From Brevundimonas naejangsanensis (GTDB lineage Bacteria > Pseudomonadota > Alphaproteobacteria > Caulobacterales > Caulobacteraceae): 64,000 bases of DNA. Under the pieces are notes generated by a model that did no database searches, was not told where the DNA came from, and was given only the letters and a program-made list of their open reading frames with translations. The position numbers and the translations under genes were made by a program. Shown here piece by piece: positions 1-8,420 of the stretch. The stretch lies in the NCBI RefSeq assembly GCF_000635915.2, contig NZ_CP015614.1, positions 62,001 to 126,000 of the forward strand. Direction: 5' to 3'. How positions within the stretch are numbered: position 1 is the stretch's first letter; each line of letters begins with the position of its first letter.

Positions 1-862
1 CGAACATATTGTTCATGCCCCGGCCTTCTTCGCCGATCAGCCAGCCCTTGGCGTTTTCATAGGCCATGACGCAGGTGGCGTTGCCGTGGATGCCCATCTT
101 GTGCTCGAGGCCGGCGCAGGACACGCCGTTGCGCTCGCCCAGCGAGCCGTCTTCGTTCACCAGGAACTTCGGCACCACGAACAGGCTCAGGCCCTTGATG
201 CCCGGAACCGCGCCTTCGACGCGGGCCAGCACCGTGTGGATGATATTGTCGGCGAAGTCGTGCTCGCCCGCCGAGATCCAGATCTTCTGGCCGGTGATCG
301 AATAGGAGCCGTCGTCGTTCTTGACCGCCTTGGTGCGGACCATGCCCAGATCGGTGCCGCACTGGGGCTCGGTCAGGTTCATGGTGCCGGTCCATTCGCC
401 CGACGCCATCTTGGGCAGATACTTCTGCTTGATCTCGTCCGAGGCGCTGGCCTCGATGCCGTGGAAGGCGCCGCTGGTCAGGCCCGGATACATGGAGAAG
501 GCGGCGCTGGCGGCGGCGGTGAACTGGCCCACCGCGCTGGACACCACCGACGGCATGCCCTGACCGCCGAACTCGGTGCTGAAGCCCAACGAGGGCCAGC
601 CCGCCTCGACCATCTGATGATAGGCTTCCTTCCACCCCTTGGGCGTGGTCACCACGTCGCCGTCGATGTGACAGCCTTCCAGATCGCCGGGACGGTTGAT
701 CGGGGCGATGACCTCTTCGGCGAACTTGCCGCCTTCCTCGATGATCTGGTCGATCAGGTCGCGCGACAGATCAGCGTCGGGCAGCTGGTTGCCGTAGGTC
801 TCGACCTGCAGAACGTCATGCAGGACGAAGGACAGGTCGCGGACGGGCGCCTTATAGGTCAT
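1..862 (-). CDS. Acyl-CoA dehydrogenase, N-terminal 287 residues (3' end outside window)
   Basis: FAD-dependent alpha,beta-dehydrogenation of an acyl-CoA. The start MTYKAPVRDLSFVLHDVL and the central NLTEPQCGTDLGMVRT and GQKIWISAGEHD segments match the large (about 595 aa) acyl-CoA dehydrogenase group that includes DmdC-type enzymes. The reading frame is open to the left edge, so the catalytic and C-terminal domains are not visible. The ATG at 862 lies 4 nt after the stop of the MerR gene, so the two are co-transcribed and MerR is the likely regulator. The substrate (fatty acyl, branched-chain acyl or methylmercaptopropionyl) cannot be decided from this part. Confidence 0.9.
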   Translation of the reverse strand, partial: MTYKAPVRDLSFVLHDVLQVETYGNQLPDADLSRDLIDQIIEEGGKFAEEVIAPINRPGDLEGCHIDGDVVTTPKGWKEAYHQMVEAGWPSLGFSTEFGGQGMPSVVSSAVGQFTAAASAAFSMYPGLTSGAFHGIEASASDEIKQKYLPKMASGEWTGTMNLTEPQCGTDLGMVRTKAVKNDDGSYSITGQKIWISAGEHDFADNIIHTVLARVEGAVPGIKGLSLFVVPKFLVNEDGSLGERNGVSCAGLEHKMGIHGNATCVMAYENAKGWLIGEEGRGMNNMF

Positions 863-866
863 GGGA

Positions 867-1355
867 TCACGCTCTCGCTTTGAAGGTCAGGAAATGGTCG
901 TCGGGGTCGTTGAGCCGCTCGCTCAGCAGGCTGGCGTAGGCCTCGGCGCCCGGCAGAAGGTCGGGTCGGTGTTCGCCCAGGGTTTTTTCCATCCAGGCGC
1001 AGGCGGCCTCGGCCGTCTCGATGGCGCCTTCGATGTCTTCCAGCTGCTGCTTCAGCGCCTCGATGCGGGCGCGATGGCGCGGCAGGGCGATGGCCATCTG
1101 ATGGACGTTGTGGTCTTTCTGATCATACAGATCCAGCATCTCCTGGATCTCGACCAGGGTGAAGCCGATGCGCCGACCGCGCATGATCAGCTTCAGCCGA
1201 GCCCGGTCGCGCGGCCCATAGACCCGCGTCTGCCCTTTACGCGACGGCGTCAGCAGGCCCTTGTCCTCATAGAAGCGAAGGGCGCGCGCGGTCGCGCCGA
1301 ACTCACGGCATAGCTGCCGTATGGAATAGGTGCGATGTTCGTCTGCGATCGACAT
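867..1355 (-). CDS. MerR-family regulator of acyl-CoA catabolism (LiuR-like)
   Basis: 162-aa regulator. The N-terminal winged helix-turn-helix begins TYSIRQLCREFGATARALRF, followed by YEDKGLLTPSR and RVYGPRDRARL, which is the MerR signature. The rest is a dimerisation coiled coil (residues about 85-125) and a short C-terminus without the Cys set of metal sensors. The start at 1355 was chosen over upstream ATGs because AAGG lies 6 nt before it and the domain begins at once. It heads an operon with an acyl-CoA dehydrogenase, the arrangement of the LiuR-type branched-chain or fatty-acid regulators. A palindrome 14 nt upstream is a likely autoregulatory operator. Confidence 0.85.
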   Translation of the reverse strand: MSIADEHRTYSIRQLCREFGATARALRFYEDKGLLTPSRKGQTRVYGPRDRARLKLIMRGRRIGFTLVEIQEMLDLYDQKDHNVHQMAIALPRHRARIEALKQQLEDIEGAIETAEAACAWMEKTLGEHRPDLLPGAEAYASLLSERLNDPDDHFLTFKARA

Positions 1356-1368
1356 GCCGCCTTGATAA

Positions 1369-1386
1369 CTTGACGCGGACGTAAAG
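1369..1386. promoter_or_regulatory. Candidate MerR/LiuR operator palindrome
   Basis: 18-bp inverted repeat cttgacg-N4-cgtaaag, with 6 of 7 positions paired. It lies 14 nt upstream of the merR start codon, where MerR-family operators usually sit. The shape TTKACG-N4-CGTMAA resembles, from memory, published LiuR motifs of proteobacteria. Confidence 0.55.
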
Positions 1387-1428
1387 GGAAGCTTTCGGCG
1401 CGCCCGGCTACGAAGTTGTGAACGGCTC

Positions 1429-1464
1429 AAAAGAAAAGGCCGCGACCGGGGTGGGGTCGCGGCC
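1429..1464 (-). terminator. Rho-independent terminator after the DoxX-like gene
   Basis: A 10-bp perfect stem (1438-1447 with 1455-1464, GC-rich, 7-nt loop) is followed on the minus strand by TTTTCTTTT. It ends the 1536-1949 transcript before the merR promoter. Confidence 0.8.
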
Positions 1465-1535
1465 TTCATATTCGCAGGCCCTCTGGGGGAGGGGGAGAAG
1501 CGGGCCTGCAAATCGGATCGGGAAGGGGCGTCGGC

Positions 1536-1949
1536 TCAGCGGCGACGCAGCCACAACACCGGCGCCGTGATGGCGATCAGGACGACGTTGGTCAGGCTCA
1601 GGCCCATGTCGAGGTTGAAGGCGTGGACGCCCAGGGCGACGACCTCGAGGATCAGCAGGCCCGCTGTCGCCGTCAGCAGCAGCGGACGGCCGAACCGCCA
1701 TGAGATCAGCGGCGTCAGCACCATCAGGGCCAGCGCCATCTCGGCGACGCCGACGCCGCGCACAAAGGTCTCGCTGACGAGGGCCGGCCACTGCATCAGC
1801 ACAATGAGGTTCTGCATCGGCTCGGACAGCTTGGCGTAGCCGGCGGCGAGGAAGAACATGGCGATCCAGCCCTGGAAGGTCCAAAGCGTGATGTTCAGAT
1901 AATCGGCGCGGGCGCGCGCCTGATGGGGCGTCAAGGTGGTCGTCGTCAT
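1536..1949 (-). CDS. DoxX-like small integral membrane protein
   Basis: 137 aa. After a short cytoplasmic N-terminus there are four hydrophobic segments (about residues 24-42, 60-82, 88-107 and 113-132), and the protein ends in basic LWLRRR. The segment GWIAMFFLAAGYAKLSEP is typical of DoxX/DoxD-like quinone-associated membrane proteins. No catalytic role can be read from the sequence. It is a single gene with its own terminator. The intergenic DNA upstream (1950-2180) shows nothing recognisable before the repeat at 2181. Confidence 0.7.
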   Translation of the reverse strand: MTTTTLTPHQARARADYLNITLWTFQGWIAMFFLAAGYAKLSEPMQNLIVLMQWPALVSETFVRGVGVAEMALALMVLTPLISWRFGRPLLLTATAGLLILEVVALGVHAFNLDMGLSLTNVVLIAITAPVLWLRRR

Positions 1950-2180
1950 GGCCGTAACCGTTAATTCGCAACAGCCACAAAATCAGTTACTGTGTGCTGA
2001 CTTGCAAGCGGCTGAAACAATCTGTGATCAGGCTGGCGGAAGGTCGTGGCGACAGCGAGGCTGAAACCACAATTCCCCGTAACCCAGCCGAGATCATCCG
2101 CCTCTAAGCCGAGCCGTATTTCGAGTCAACGGGCGATGACATCAATTGATGACTTAGGGCGCAGCCTTGCAAAATTCCGT

Positions 2181-2293
2181 TCATCCCCGCGGAGGCGGGG
2201 ACCCAGTTCGGTGGCCGCAAAGCGTGAGGTTGGGGAGAATGGTCTTCGGGCGCGCGCGCCGCCCTCACTGGGTCCCCGCCTCCGCGGGGATGA
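2181..2293. repeat. REP-doublet-like inverted element (GC arm type 1)
   Basis: Two 26-nt arms (2181-2206 and 2268-2293) are perfect inverted copies, and each arm is itself a hairpin (CCCCGC...GCGGGG). The spacer is 61 nt. It fills the 3' end of the 353-bp gap between the doxX-like gene and selO, immediately after the selO stop. The arm layout matches the elements at 47667, 55447 and 56726, but the arm sequence has diverged. Confidence 0.85.
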
Positions 2294-2302
2294 GCGGGAC
2301 GA

Positions 2303-3769
2303 TCACAAACTCCACGCTTCCCTTGCCATCTCCAGCCGGGCCAGTTTGGCCTTCAGCGGCGCCCAGTCGTCGGCCGCGTCAATGGCGCTCCACAGGGCCT
2401 CGACCTCGTCGATCAGCAGCTCTTCGGGCTCGGGCGCGGCGAACATCGGATGCTCCAGCCGCTCGGGCCGGTCGGGCTCATGCTCCATCAGGGCGAAGCG
2501 GAAGGCGTCGAAAGCCTCGCCCTGATAGGTCTTGCCGCGAACCCCGCCCAGCGCCCGCGCCGCCGAGCTGAACCCGCCGAACCAGTCGAAGAAGATCGGC
2601 TCCCAGCGCAGGGCCTCCTTCTTCTCGCGCGCCAGCGCCAGCGTCGCGTCCAGCAGCCGCTGGTCCGCCGCCTCGCCCAGGCTCTTGACGCCCAGCCGGT
2701 TCAGGAAGGCCGCCCGCAGATGGCGTATATAGGCCGGGCCGAAACCGTTCAGCGCCGCCGCCAAATCCGCGACTTGCGGCTCCGACTCGGCGATCAGCTT
2801 CAGACACCCGGCCAGCTGGGTCAGGTTCCAGAACACCGCCTCGGGCTGGCGCGCAAAGGCGTAGAGGCCGTTCTGGTCGAAATAGGCGGCGGTGAAGCCC
2901 GGCTCATAGTGCGGCAGGAAGCGCCACGGGCCGTAGTCGAAGCTCTCGCCCGCGACGTTCAGATTGTCGGTGTTCAGCACGCCGTGGACGAAGCCCGCCG
3001 CGATCCACTTCGCCGTCAGCGCCGCCGAGGCCTCGACCACCGCCGCCAGGAAGCCCGCCGCGTCGCCCGGCGCGACCGCCGGATGATACAGGCTGCGCGC
3101 GTGCTCCATCAGCGCCTCGATCTGGACCTTGCGCCCGTAGTAGGCGGCGCGCTGGAAGGTCCCGAAACGGATATGGCTGTGCGACAGCCGCACCATGACG
3201 GCGGATCGCGTCGGCGACGGCTCGTCGTGCCGCTCCAGATCCTCGCCCGTCTCGATCAGCGACAGGATGCGGCAGGTCGGCACGCCCAGGCTCTCCAGCA
3301 TGGCCGCGGCCAGCGCCTCGCGCACCCCGCCCTTCAGCGTCAGCCGCCCGTCCGCATGACGCGACCACGGCGTCTGGCCCGAGCCTTTGGTGCCCAGGTC
3401 GAGAAGGCGAGTTGGAAGAGCGCTATCGCTCGCGACGCGGTCGCTCGCTGCTTGAGCGCCGCTCACCTCCCGCATCTGCGCCGCCAGAAAGCCGCGCCCG
3501 TCGCCGATCTCGGGGTTGTACACGCGGAACTGGTGGCCGTGGTAGCGCATGGCCACGGGGCCGGGCTGGCCGGGCAGGGGGTCGAACCGGCCGAAATGGG
3601 CGATCCATTCGGCGTCGCTCAGCGTCTCCAGCCCCACCGTCGCCGCCGCCCGGTCGTTGCGCAGGCGCAAGATCGTCTGCGGGAAGTCGGCCGGCTTCAC
3701 GGCGTCGCCGTATTCGGCGCCCAGTTCAAAAAAGCGGGGGTCGGGGCGATAGGCGGGGGAGACGGGCAT
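2303..3769 (-). CDS. selO: Protein adenylyltransferase SelO (YdiU)
   Basis: 488 aa (E. coli YdiU 478). SelO is a pseudokinase-fold enzyme that transfers AMP from ATP to protein Ser/Thr/Tyr and is linked to redox stress. Visible hallmarks are MRYHGHQFRVYNPEIGDGRG, LDLGTKGSGQTPWSR, TLKGGVREALAAAML, and the metal-binding HGVLNTDN followed by DYGPWRFL. The ATG at 3769 starts right before the conserved N-terminus. Odd: between MREVSG and TRLLDLGTKGSG there are about 17 extra residues ([12 protein letters not shown] core) encoded by a 42-nt element also found in thiC. SelO proteins normally have only a short link there. Divergent from nhaA. Confidence 0.93.
   Translation of the reverse strand: MPVSPAYRPDPRFFELGAEYGDAVKPADFPQTILRLRNDRAAATVGLETLSDAEWIAHFGRFDPLPGQPGPVAMRYHGHQFRVYNPEIGDGRGFLAAQMREVSGAQAASDRVASDSALPTRLLDLGTKGSGQTPWSRHADGRLTLKGGVREALAAAMLESLGVPTCRILSLIETGEDLERHDEPSPTRSAVMVRLSHSHIRFGTFQRAAYYGRKVQIEALMEHARSLYHPAVAPGDAAGFLAAVVEASAALTAKWIAAGFVHGVLNTDNLNVAGESFDYGPWRFLPHYEPGFTAAYFDQNGLYAFARQPEAVFWNLTQLAGCLKLIAESEPQVADLAAALNGFGPAYIRHLRAAFLNRLGVKSLGEAADQRLLDATLALAREKKEALRWEPIFFDWFGGFSSAARALGGVRGKTYQGEAFDAFRFALMEHEPDRPERLEHPMFAAPEPEELLIDEVEALWSAIDAADDWAPLKAKLARLEMAREAWSL
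3419..3460 (-). repeat. 42-nt structured element, copy 1 (in-frame in selO)
   Basis: On the minus strand: 6-nt outer stem GGCGCT/AGCGCT (one G-U), conserved CAAGCAGCGA, 5-bp inner stem GCGAC/GTCGC with CGC loop, conserved GAGCGAT. The 36-nt core is identical to the copy in thiC and is read in the same frame ([12 protein letters not shown]). Confidence 0.85.
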
Positions 3770-3991
3770 GGGCGGCAGATGCCCCTTCGCCGCGCATTTC
3801 GCAACCGCGAGGCCGATCCGGCGCGGCGGGGTTGAACCTTGCGGCCCGATCCGTATTTTCACCGGCAGAGATCAGGCCCCGCGCGGCATCGCCCAGGGGT
3901 CAGGCCGGCGCCGCCTTGCGCGCGAATCCGGTCCGGCGTCCGTCGATAACCTGACGCCACGACAGACCCTCTCGCTGTTTCGGAGACCTTC

Positions 3992-5203
3992 GTGGCCAGA
4001 AAACATACGCTCGCCTTTCTCAAGACCGAGGCCGGTTCCGGCGCCGTCCTGGGCTTCGCCGCCCTGGCGGCGCTGATCGTCGCCAACTCGCCCTGGTCGG
4101 CGGATTATTTCGCCTGGCTCAAGAGCGTTCACGCCGTTCAGATCGGCCCCCTGCGGCTGGAGGAGACGATCTCCGACTGGATCAAGGAAGGCCTGATGGC
4201 GGTCTTCTTCCTAATCGTCGGCCTTGAAATCAAATATGAGGTCCTGAAGGGCGAACTCAGCAATCCCAAGAAGCTGGCCCTGCCCATTCTGGCGGCGCTG
4301 GGCGGCATGGCGGTCCCGGGCCTGGTCTATCTGGCCGTCGCCGGAACGCTGGGCGGCCCCACGCAGGGATGGCCCATTCCGCTGGCCACCGACATCGCCT
4401 TCGCCCTGGCCGTTTTCGCCATGGTGGGGCGCAGCCTGCCCGCGTCGCTGCGCGTCTTCCTGCTGACCCTGGCCATTGTCGACGACCTGGGCGCCATCGC
4501 CCTGATCGCCATCCTGTTCAGCCAGGGCGTGCAGTGGGTTCCCCTGCTGGCGGCGCTGGGCGTGATCGCCGTCTTCGCCGTGCTGGGCCGTCGCCGGATG
4601 GCCGCCGCCTTCTGGGTGCTGGGCTTCGCCGCCGTCTGGTATCTGACGGTGCTGTCCGGCCTGTCGACGTCGCTGACGGCCGTGGCCTTCGCCCTGATCG
4701 TGCCGGTCGACCCGCGCCGCGAGACGTCGCAGAGCCCGCTCAAGGACGCCATGCACGACCTGCACCCCTATGTGGCCTATCTGGTCCTGCCGCTGTTCGC
4801 CTTCGCCAAGGCGGGGGTCTCCTTCGCCGGCCTGTCGTTGGAGCAGGCTTTCGCTCCGCTCGTCGTCGCCATCGCCCTGGGCCTGTTCATCGGCAAGCAG
4901 ATCGGCGTCTTCGGCGTGGCCTGGCTGGCGGTCAAGCTGGGGCTGGGCGACAAGCCGTCGGGCGCTGGCTGGATGCAGCTTTACGGCGTCAGCCTGCTGT
5001 GCGGAATCGGCTTCACCATGAGCCTGTTCATCGGCGTCCTGGCCTTCCCCGGCGCCGTGGACTCCGTCGAGCAGATCGAGGTCAAGCTGGGCGTCATCGG
5101 CGGCTCCCTGCTGTCGGGTCTGGCTGCGGCCGTGATTCTGTCGCTGGCCGATGCGGCGCAAAAGAAAAGACGCCATTTGAAATCAGTCGCTTCGGCTGAG
5201 TGA
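3992..5203 (+). CDS. nhaA: Na+/H+ antiporter NhaA
   Basis: 403 aa, inner membrane. It exchanges cytoplasmic Na+ for periplasmic H+ for pH and sodium homeostasis. About 11-12 membrane spans are visible. The signature ATDIAFALAVFAMVG and LAIVDDLGAIALIAI segments carry the paired aspartates of the transport site, and GIGFTMSLFIGVLAF is the conserved TM11. GTG start at 3992 with GGAG 5-8 nt upstream. It reads divergently from selO across a 222-bp gap. The C-terminus is a short basic tail. No transcription terminator is obvious downstream. Confidence 0.95.
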   Translation: MARKHTLAFLKTEAGSGAVLGFAALAALIVANSPWSADYFAWLKSVHAVQIGPLRLEETISDWIKEGLMAVFFLIVGLEIKYEVLKGELSNPKKLALPILAALGGMAVPGLVYLAVAGTLGGPTQGWPIPLATDIAFALAVFAMVGRSLPASLRVFLLTLAIVDDLGAIALIAILFSQGVQWVPLLAALGVIAVFAVLGRRRMAAAFWVLGFAAVWYLTVLSGLSTSLTAVAFALIVPVDPRRETSQSPLKDAMHDLHPYVAYLVLPLFAFAKAGVSFAGLSLEQAFAPLVVAIALGLFIGKQIGVFGVAWLAVKLGLGDKPSGAGWMQLYGVSLLCGIGFTMSLFIGVLAFPGAVDSVEQIEVKLGVIGGSLLSGLAAAVILSLADAAQKKRRHLKSVASAE

Positions 5204-5435
5204 TCGCCGATAACATTGACCTAACGTCAGTATATTTGTCGCTTTATCGCCACAGGTGGGGCGGGGGCGAGGGAATTTATCGTCCCTCACGTGGCCTTTG
5301 CTTGTCGGTGACTGGGGCATGGACTACCCCTTTGTGCTGAGAACCCGCGCCGTCCAATGAGCGCGGATCATCAGGGACAGGAATCGCGCGCGGCCGCGAA
5401 ATGCGGCCGGGCCCACAGAGTCGGGGAGCCGCCTT

Positions 5436-8084
5436 ATGCGTTTGAACCACATCCTTCGCTGCACCGCTTCGGTCGCCGTCGTCGGCGTCGCGGCCTTCGG
5501 CTTCGCAGGCGCCGCCGCGGCCCAGGAGGGGCCCACCACGGTCGACGACATCATCGTCACCGCCCAGAAGCGCGAACAGAGCCTGCAGGACGTGCCGATC
5601 GTGGTCACCACCCTGTCGCAGGCCGCGCTGGAAGGCGCCGGGGTGCGCGACATCAAGGATCTGCAGATCCTGACGCCGGGCATGACCGTCACCTCGACCC
5701 AGTCCGAGACCTCGACCACCGCCCGCATCCGCGGCGTCGGCACCGTGGGCGACAACCCCGGCCTGGAAAGCTCGGTCGGCGTGGTCATCGACGGCGTCTA
5801 CCGCTCGCGCAACGGCGTCGGCTTCGGCGACCTGGGCGAACTGAGCCGCATCGAGGTGCTGAAGGGGCCGCAGGGCACCCTGTTCGGCAAGAATACCTCG
5901 GCCGGCGTCATCAACATCATCTCCGAGGCGCCGTCCTTCACGCCGGGCTTCGAGGCCGAGGCCACCTACGGCAACTTCGGCGCCTGGGGCATCGCCGGCT
6001 CGGTCACCGGCCCGCTCAGCGAAAAGGTCGCCGGCCGCCTCTACATGGCCAAGCGCGAGCGCGACGGCTTCTACGACGTGGTCACCGGCGCCGGTCCGCG
6101 TCAGGAGACCGACGACCAGAACCAGAACTTCTGGACCGCGCGCGGCCAGCTGCTGATCCTGCCCTCGGACGACGTCTCGATCCGGCTGATCGCCGACTAT
6201 TCCAAGCGCGACGAATACTGCTGCGTCTCGACCCAGATCCGCACCGGCCCCACCGTCGCCTTCATCAACGCGGTCGGCGGTCAGCAGGCCGCCCCGGCGC
6301 CGGGCTTCGGCGAACTGCCCTTCTCGCGCACGGCCTACGCCAACCGCGGCACCGGCCAGACCATGGAAGACATGGGCTTCTCGGCCGAGGCCAACATCGA
6401 CATTCCGTCGTGGAACGCCACCTTCACCTCGCTCAGCTCCTGGCGGAACTGGTCGGGCGTCAACGGCATGGACCTCGACTACACCACCGCCGACCTGCTC
6501 TATCGCGTGGATGACGGCGGCTACGGCTTCGAGCTGGAGAACCTGACCCAGGAGTTCCGGCTGGCCGGCGCGACCGACCGCCTCGACTGGCTGGTCGGCG
6601 CCTTCATGACCCGCGAAAACATCGACCGCGCCGACAGCTACTGGTACGGGGCGGGCTACACGCCCTTCCTGTCGCTGCTGATCTCCAGCCAGTTGAACGC
6701 CGGTTCGAGCGCCATCCCGATCAGCCCGAATATCATCGGCTGCATAACCCGTCCGGGGACGACGGCGCAGTTCCTGGCCGGTTGTCTGGCCACCGGCGGC
6801 ATGGCGCCCTCGGGCCCGACGGCGCCCACCGGCCCCGGGTTCGGCACGGGTCATGGCGTCCAGGATCACTACAGCCAGACGACCGAATCCATCGCCTTCT
6901 TCACCAACAACACCCTGCATCTGACCGACAAGTTCGACGTCACCCTCGGGCTGCGTTACACCCTGGACGACAAACGCCTGCTCGGCGTCCAGGACAATCT
7001 GGGAGCCAATGGCGCGGCCTGCGGCGGCGCCCTGGGCAATGTCGCGGCGATGACCGGAGCGCTGATGGGCGCGGGCCTGCCTGCGGCCGCCGCCCAGACC
7101 ACCGCCGGGCGCCTGGCGTCCAACCTCTGCCTGCCGTGGGCCAACCCGCTGTTCGACAACCGTCGCATTTCGGAAAATCACGACAACGGCGAGCTGAGCG
7201 GCACCCTCAAGGGCAGCTATCGCTTCAACGACAGCGTGATGGCCTACGCCTCCTACGCGCGCGGCTACAAGTCGTTCGGCTACAACATGGACCGGGTGCA
7301 GGGGCCGACGGCGACCAATCCGCTGCCGGTCAACCCCAGCAGCTCCCTGCTGTTCCCGTCCGAGACGGTCGACAGCTATGAAATCGGGCTGAAGAACACC
7401 CTGTTCAACCGTTCGGTGCTGTTCAACATCACCTACTTCAACCAGAAGTTCGAGGACTTCCAGCTCAACACCTTCCTGGGCACGGCCTTCGTGGTCGAAT
7501 CCATTCCTGAGCTGACGTCCGAGGGCGTCGACGCCGACTTCGTCTGGTTCACCCCGGTCGAGGGCCTGTCGTTCTCGGGCGGCGTGACCTACACGGACAC
7601 CAAATACGGCGACTTCACCGCCGCCGACCTGGCCAACCCCGGCAACTTCCCGCAGCTGTCGCTGCTGCCGGGCGCCCGCGCCTCCTTCGCGCCGGAATGG
7701 TCGGCCACGGCGGCCATGTCGTTCGACCGCTCGATCGGCTCGGGCATGAAGGTGGGTCTGAACCTGTCGGCGAAGTATTCGACCGAGTTCAACACCGGTT
7801 CGGACCTGCTGCCGTACAAGATGCAGGACGCCATGACCCTGCTGAACGGCCGCGTCACCCTGGGTTCGGAAGACGACCGCTGGGCGCTGGACCTGTGGGC
7901 CCAGAACCTGACAGACGAAGAATATAAGCAGGTGGCCATCAACGCCCCGCTGCAAGGCTCGGCCTTCCAGACCACGGTCCAGCCGAACGGCACCTACTAC
8001 AACCCGGCGCTGGACACCCAGACCTACAACGCCTTCATGGGCCAGCCGCGCACCTACGGCGTGACCCTGCGCGTCCGCTACTGA
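5436..8084 (+). CDS. TonB-dependent outer-membrane receptor
   Basis: 882 aa. Signal peptide to about residue 29 (AFGFAGAAAAQ). The TonB-box-like segment DDIIVTAQKREQSLQDVPI starts about residue 37, followed by the plug domain (IRGVGT, VVIDGVYRSR, IEVLKGPQGTLFGKNTSAG, NIISEAP) and a 22-strand barrel region ending YGVTLRVRY, the aromatic terminal residue needed for BamA insertion. This subclass, abundant in Caulobacterales and Sphingomonadales, takes up diverse substrates (sugars, aromatics, siderophores). There is no neighbouring gene to show which one. Two Cys pairs (residues about 262-263, 439-451) may be extracellular-loop disulfides. A strong terminator follows. Confidence 0.93.
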   Translation: MRLNHILRCTASVAVVGVAAFGFAGAAAAQEGPTTVDDIIVTAQKREQSLQDVPIVVTTLSQAALEGAGVRDIKDLQILTPGMTVTSTQSETSTTARIRGVGTVGDNPGLESSVGVVIDGVYRSRNGVGFGDLGELSRIEVLKGPQGTLFGKNTSAGVINIISEAPSFTPGFEAEATYGNFGAWGIAGSVTGPLSEKVAGRLYMAKRERDGFYDVVTGAGPRQETDDQNQNFWTARGQLLILPSDDVSIRLIADYSKRDEYCCVSTQIRTGPTVAFINAVGGQQAAPAPGFGELPFSRTAYANRGTGQTMEDMGFSAEANIDIPSWNATFTSLSSWRNWSGVNGMDLDYTTADLLYRVDDGGYGFELENLTQEFRLAGATDRLDWLVGAFMTRENIDRADSYWYGAGYTPFLSLLISSQLNAGSSAIPISPNIIGCITRPGTTAQFLAGCLATGGMAPSGPTAPTGPGFGTGHGVQDHYSQTTESIAFFTNNTLHLTDKFDVTLGLRYTLDDKRLLGVQDNLGANGAACGGALGNVAAMTGALMGAGLPAAAAQTTAGRLASNLCLPWANPLFDNRRISENHDNGELSGTLKGSYRFNDSVMAYASYARGYKSFGYNMDRVQGPTATNPLPVNPSSSLLFPSETVDSYEIGLKNTLFNRSVLFNITYFNQKFEDFQLNTFLGTAFVVESIPELTSEGVDADFVWFTPVEGLSFSGGVTYTDTKYGDFTAADLANPGNFPQLSLLPGARASFAPEWSATAAMSFDRSIGSGMKVGLNLSAKYSTEFNTGSDLLPYKMQDAMTLLNGRVTLGSEDDRWALDLWAQNLTDEEYKQVAINAPLQGSAFQTTVQPNGTYYNPALDTQTYNAFMGQPRTYGVTLRVRY

Positions 8085-8112
8085 TCTCAGCGGAGCGTCT
8101 GAAGAAAATAGG

Positions 8113-8144
8113 GGCGGGCCGGAGCGATCCGGCCCGCCTTTTTT
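8113..8144 (+). terminator. Rho-independent terminator of the TonB receptor gene
   Basis: 11-bp GC stem (8113-8123 with 8128-8138), GCGA tetraloop, then six T. The loop and stem core (CCGGA-GCGA-TCCGG) are the same as in the icd terminator at 47612. Confidence 0.92.
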
Positions 8145-8157
8145 CTTATGTGTTCTT

Positions 8158-8352
8158 CCCTCTCCCGGCGGGAGAGGGCTTAAGCGCACGAGAGCGCAGC
8201 GATCGTTCTTGCGCGAAAGGGTGAGGGGCTTGTCCTGTCAGTCGGCGTCAGCCGTCGCAGCGGCGGGTGGTCGGCCGCGAACCCTCACCCTTTCGCCTTC
8301 GCCAATCGCTGACGCTCTTGGGGGCTCAAACCCTCTCCCATCGGGAGAGGGG
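8158..8352. repeat. REP-doublet-like inverted element (CCCTCTCCC arm type)
   Basis: Outer arms 8158-8178 and 8331-8351 are 19/21 inverted copies, each a CCCTCTCCC/GGGAGAGGG hairpin. A second nested pair (AAAGGGTGAGGG near 8216 and CCCTCACCCTTT near 8282) also inverts. It lies between the terminators of two convergent genes. Together with those terminators it accounts for the whole 336-bp gap. Confidence 0.85.
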
Positions 8353-8364
8353 ACGCCCATAGAA

Positions 8365-8394
8365 AAAGCCCCCGGCCATGCGACCGGGGGCTTT
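8365..8394 (-). terminator. Terminator of the RND efflux operon
   Basis: 11-bp stem AAAGCCCCCGG/CCGGGGGCTTT with an 8-nt loop. On the minus strand the stem runs into a five-T tract. It lies 26 nt past the RND permease stop. Confidence 0.85.
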
Positions 8395-8420
8395 CCTGTT
8401 TTCAGCGCCTGAGCTTCGCC

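Noticed and set aside
5277..8189. A 970-codon open frame on the strand opposite the TonB receptor
   Set aside because: It mirrors a well-supported receptor with signal peptide, plug and barrel. Its translation is G/R/V-rich without motifs, as expected from antisense of a high-GC gene.
8158..8352. Inverted elements read as simple Rho-independent terminators
   Set aside because: They have two hairpin arms, long spacers and usually no T tract, and real terminators with T tracts lie beside several of them.
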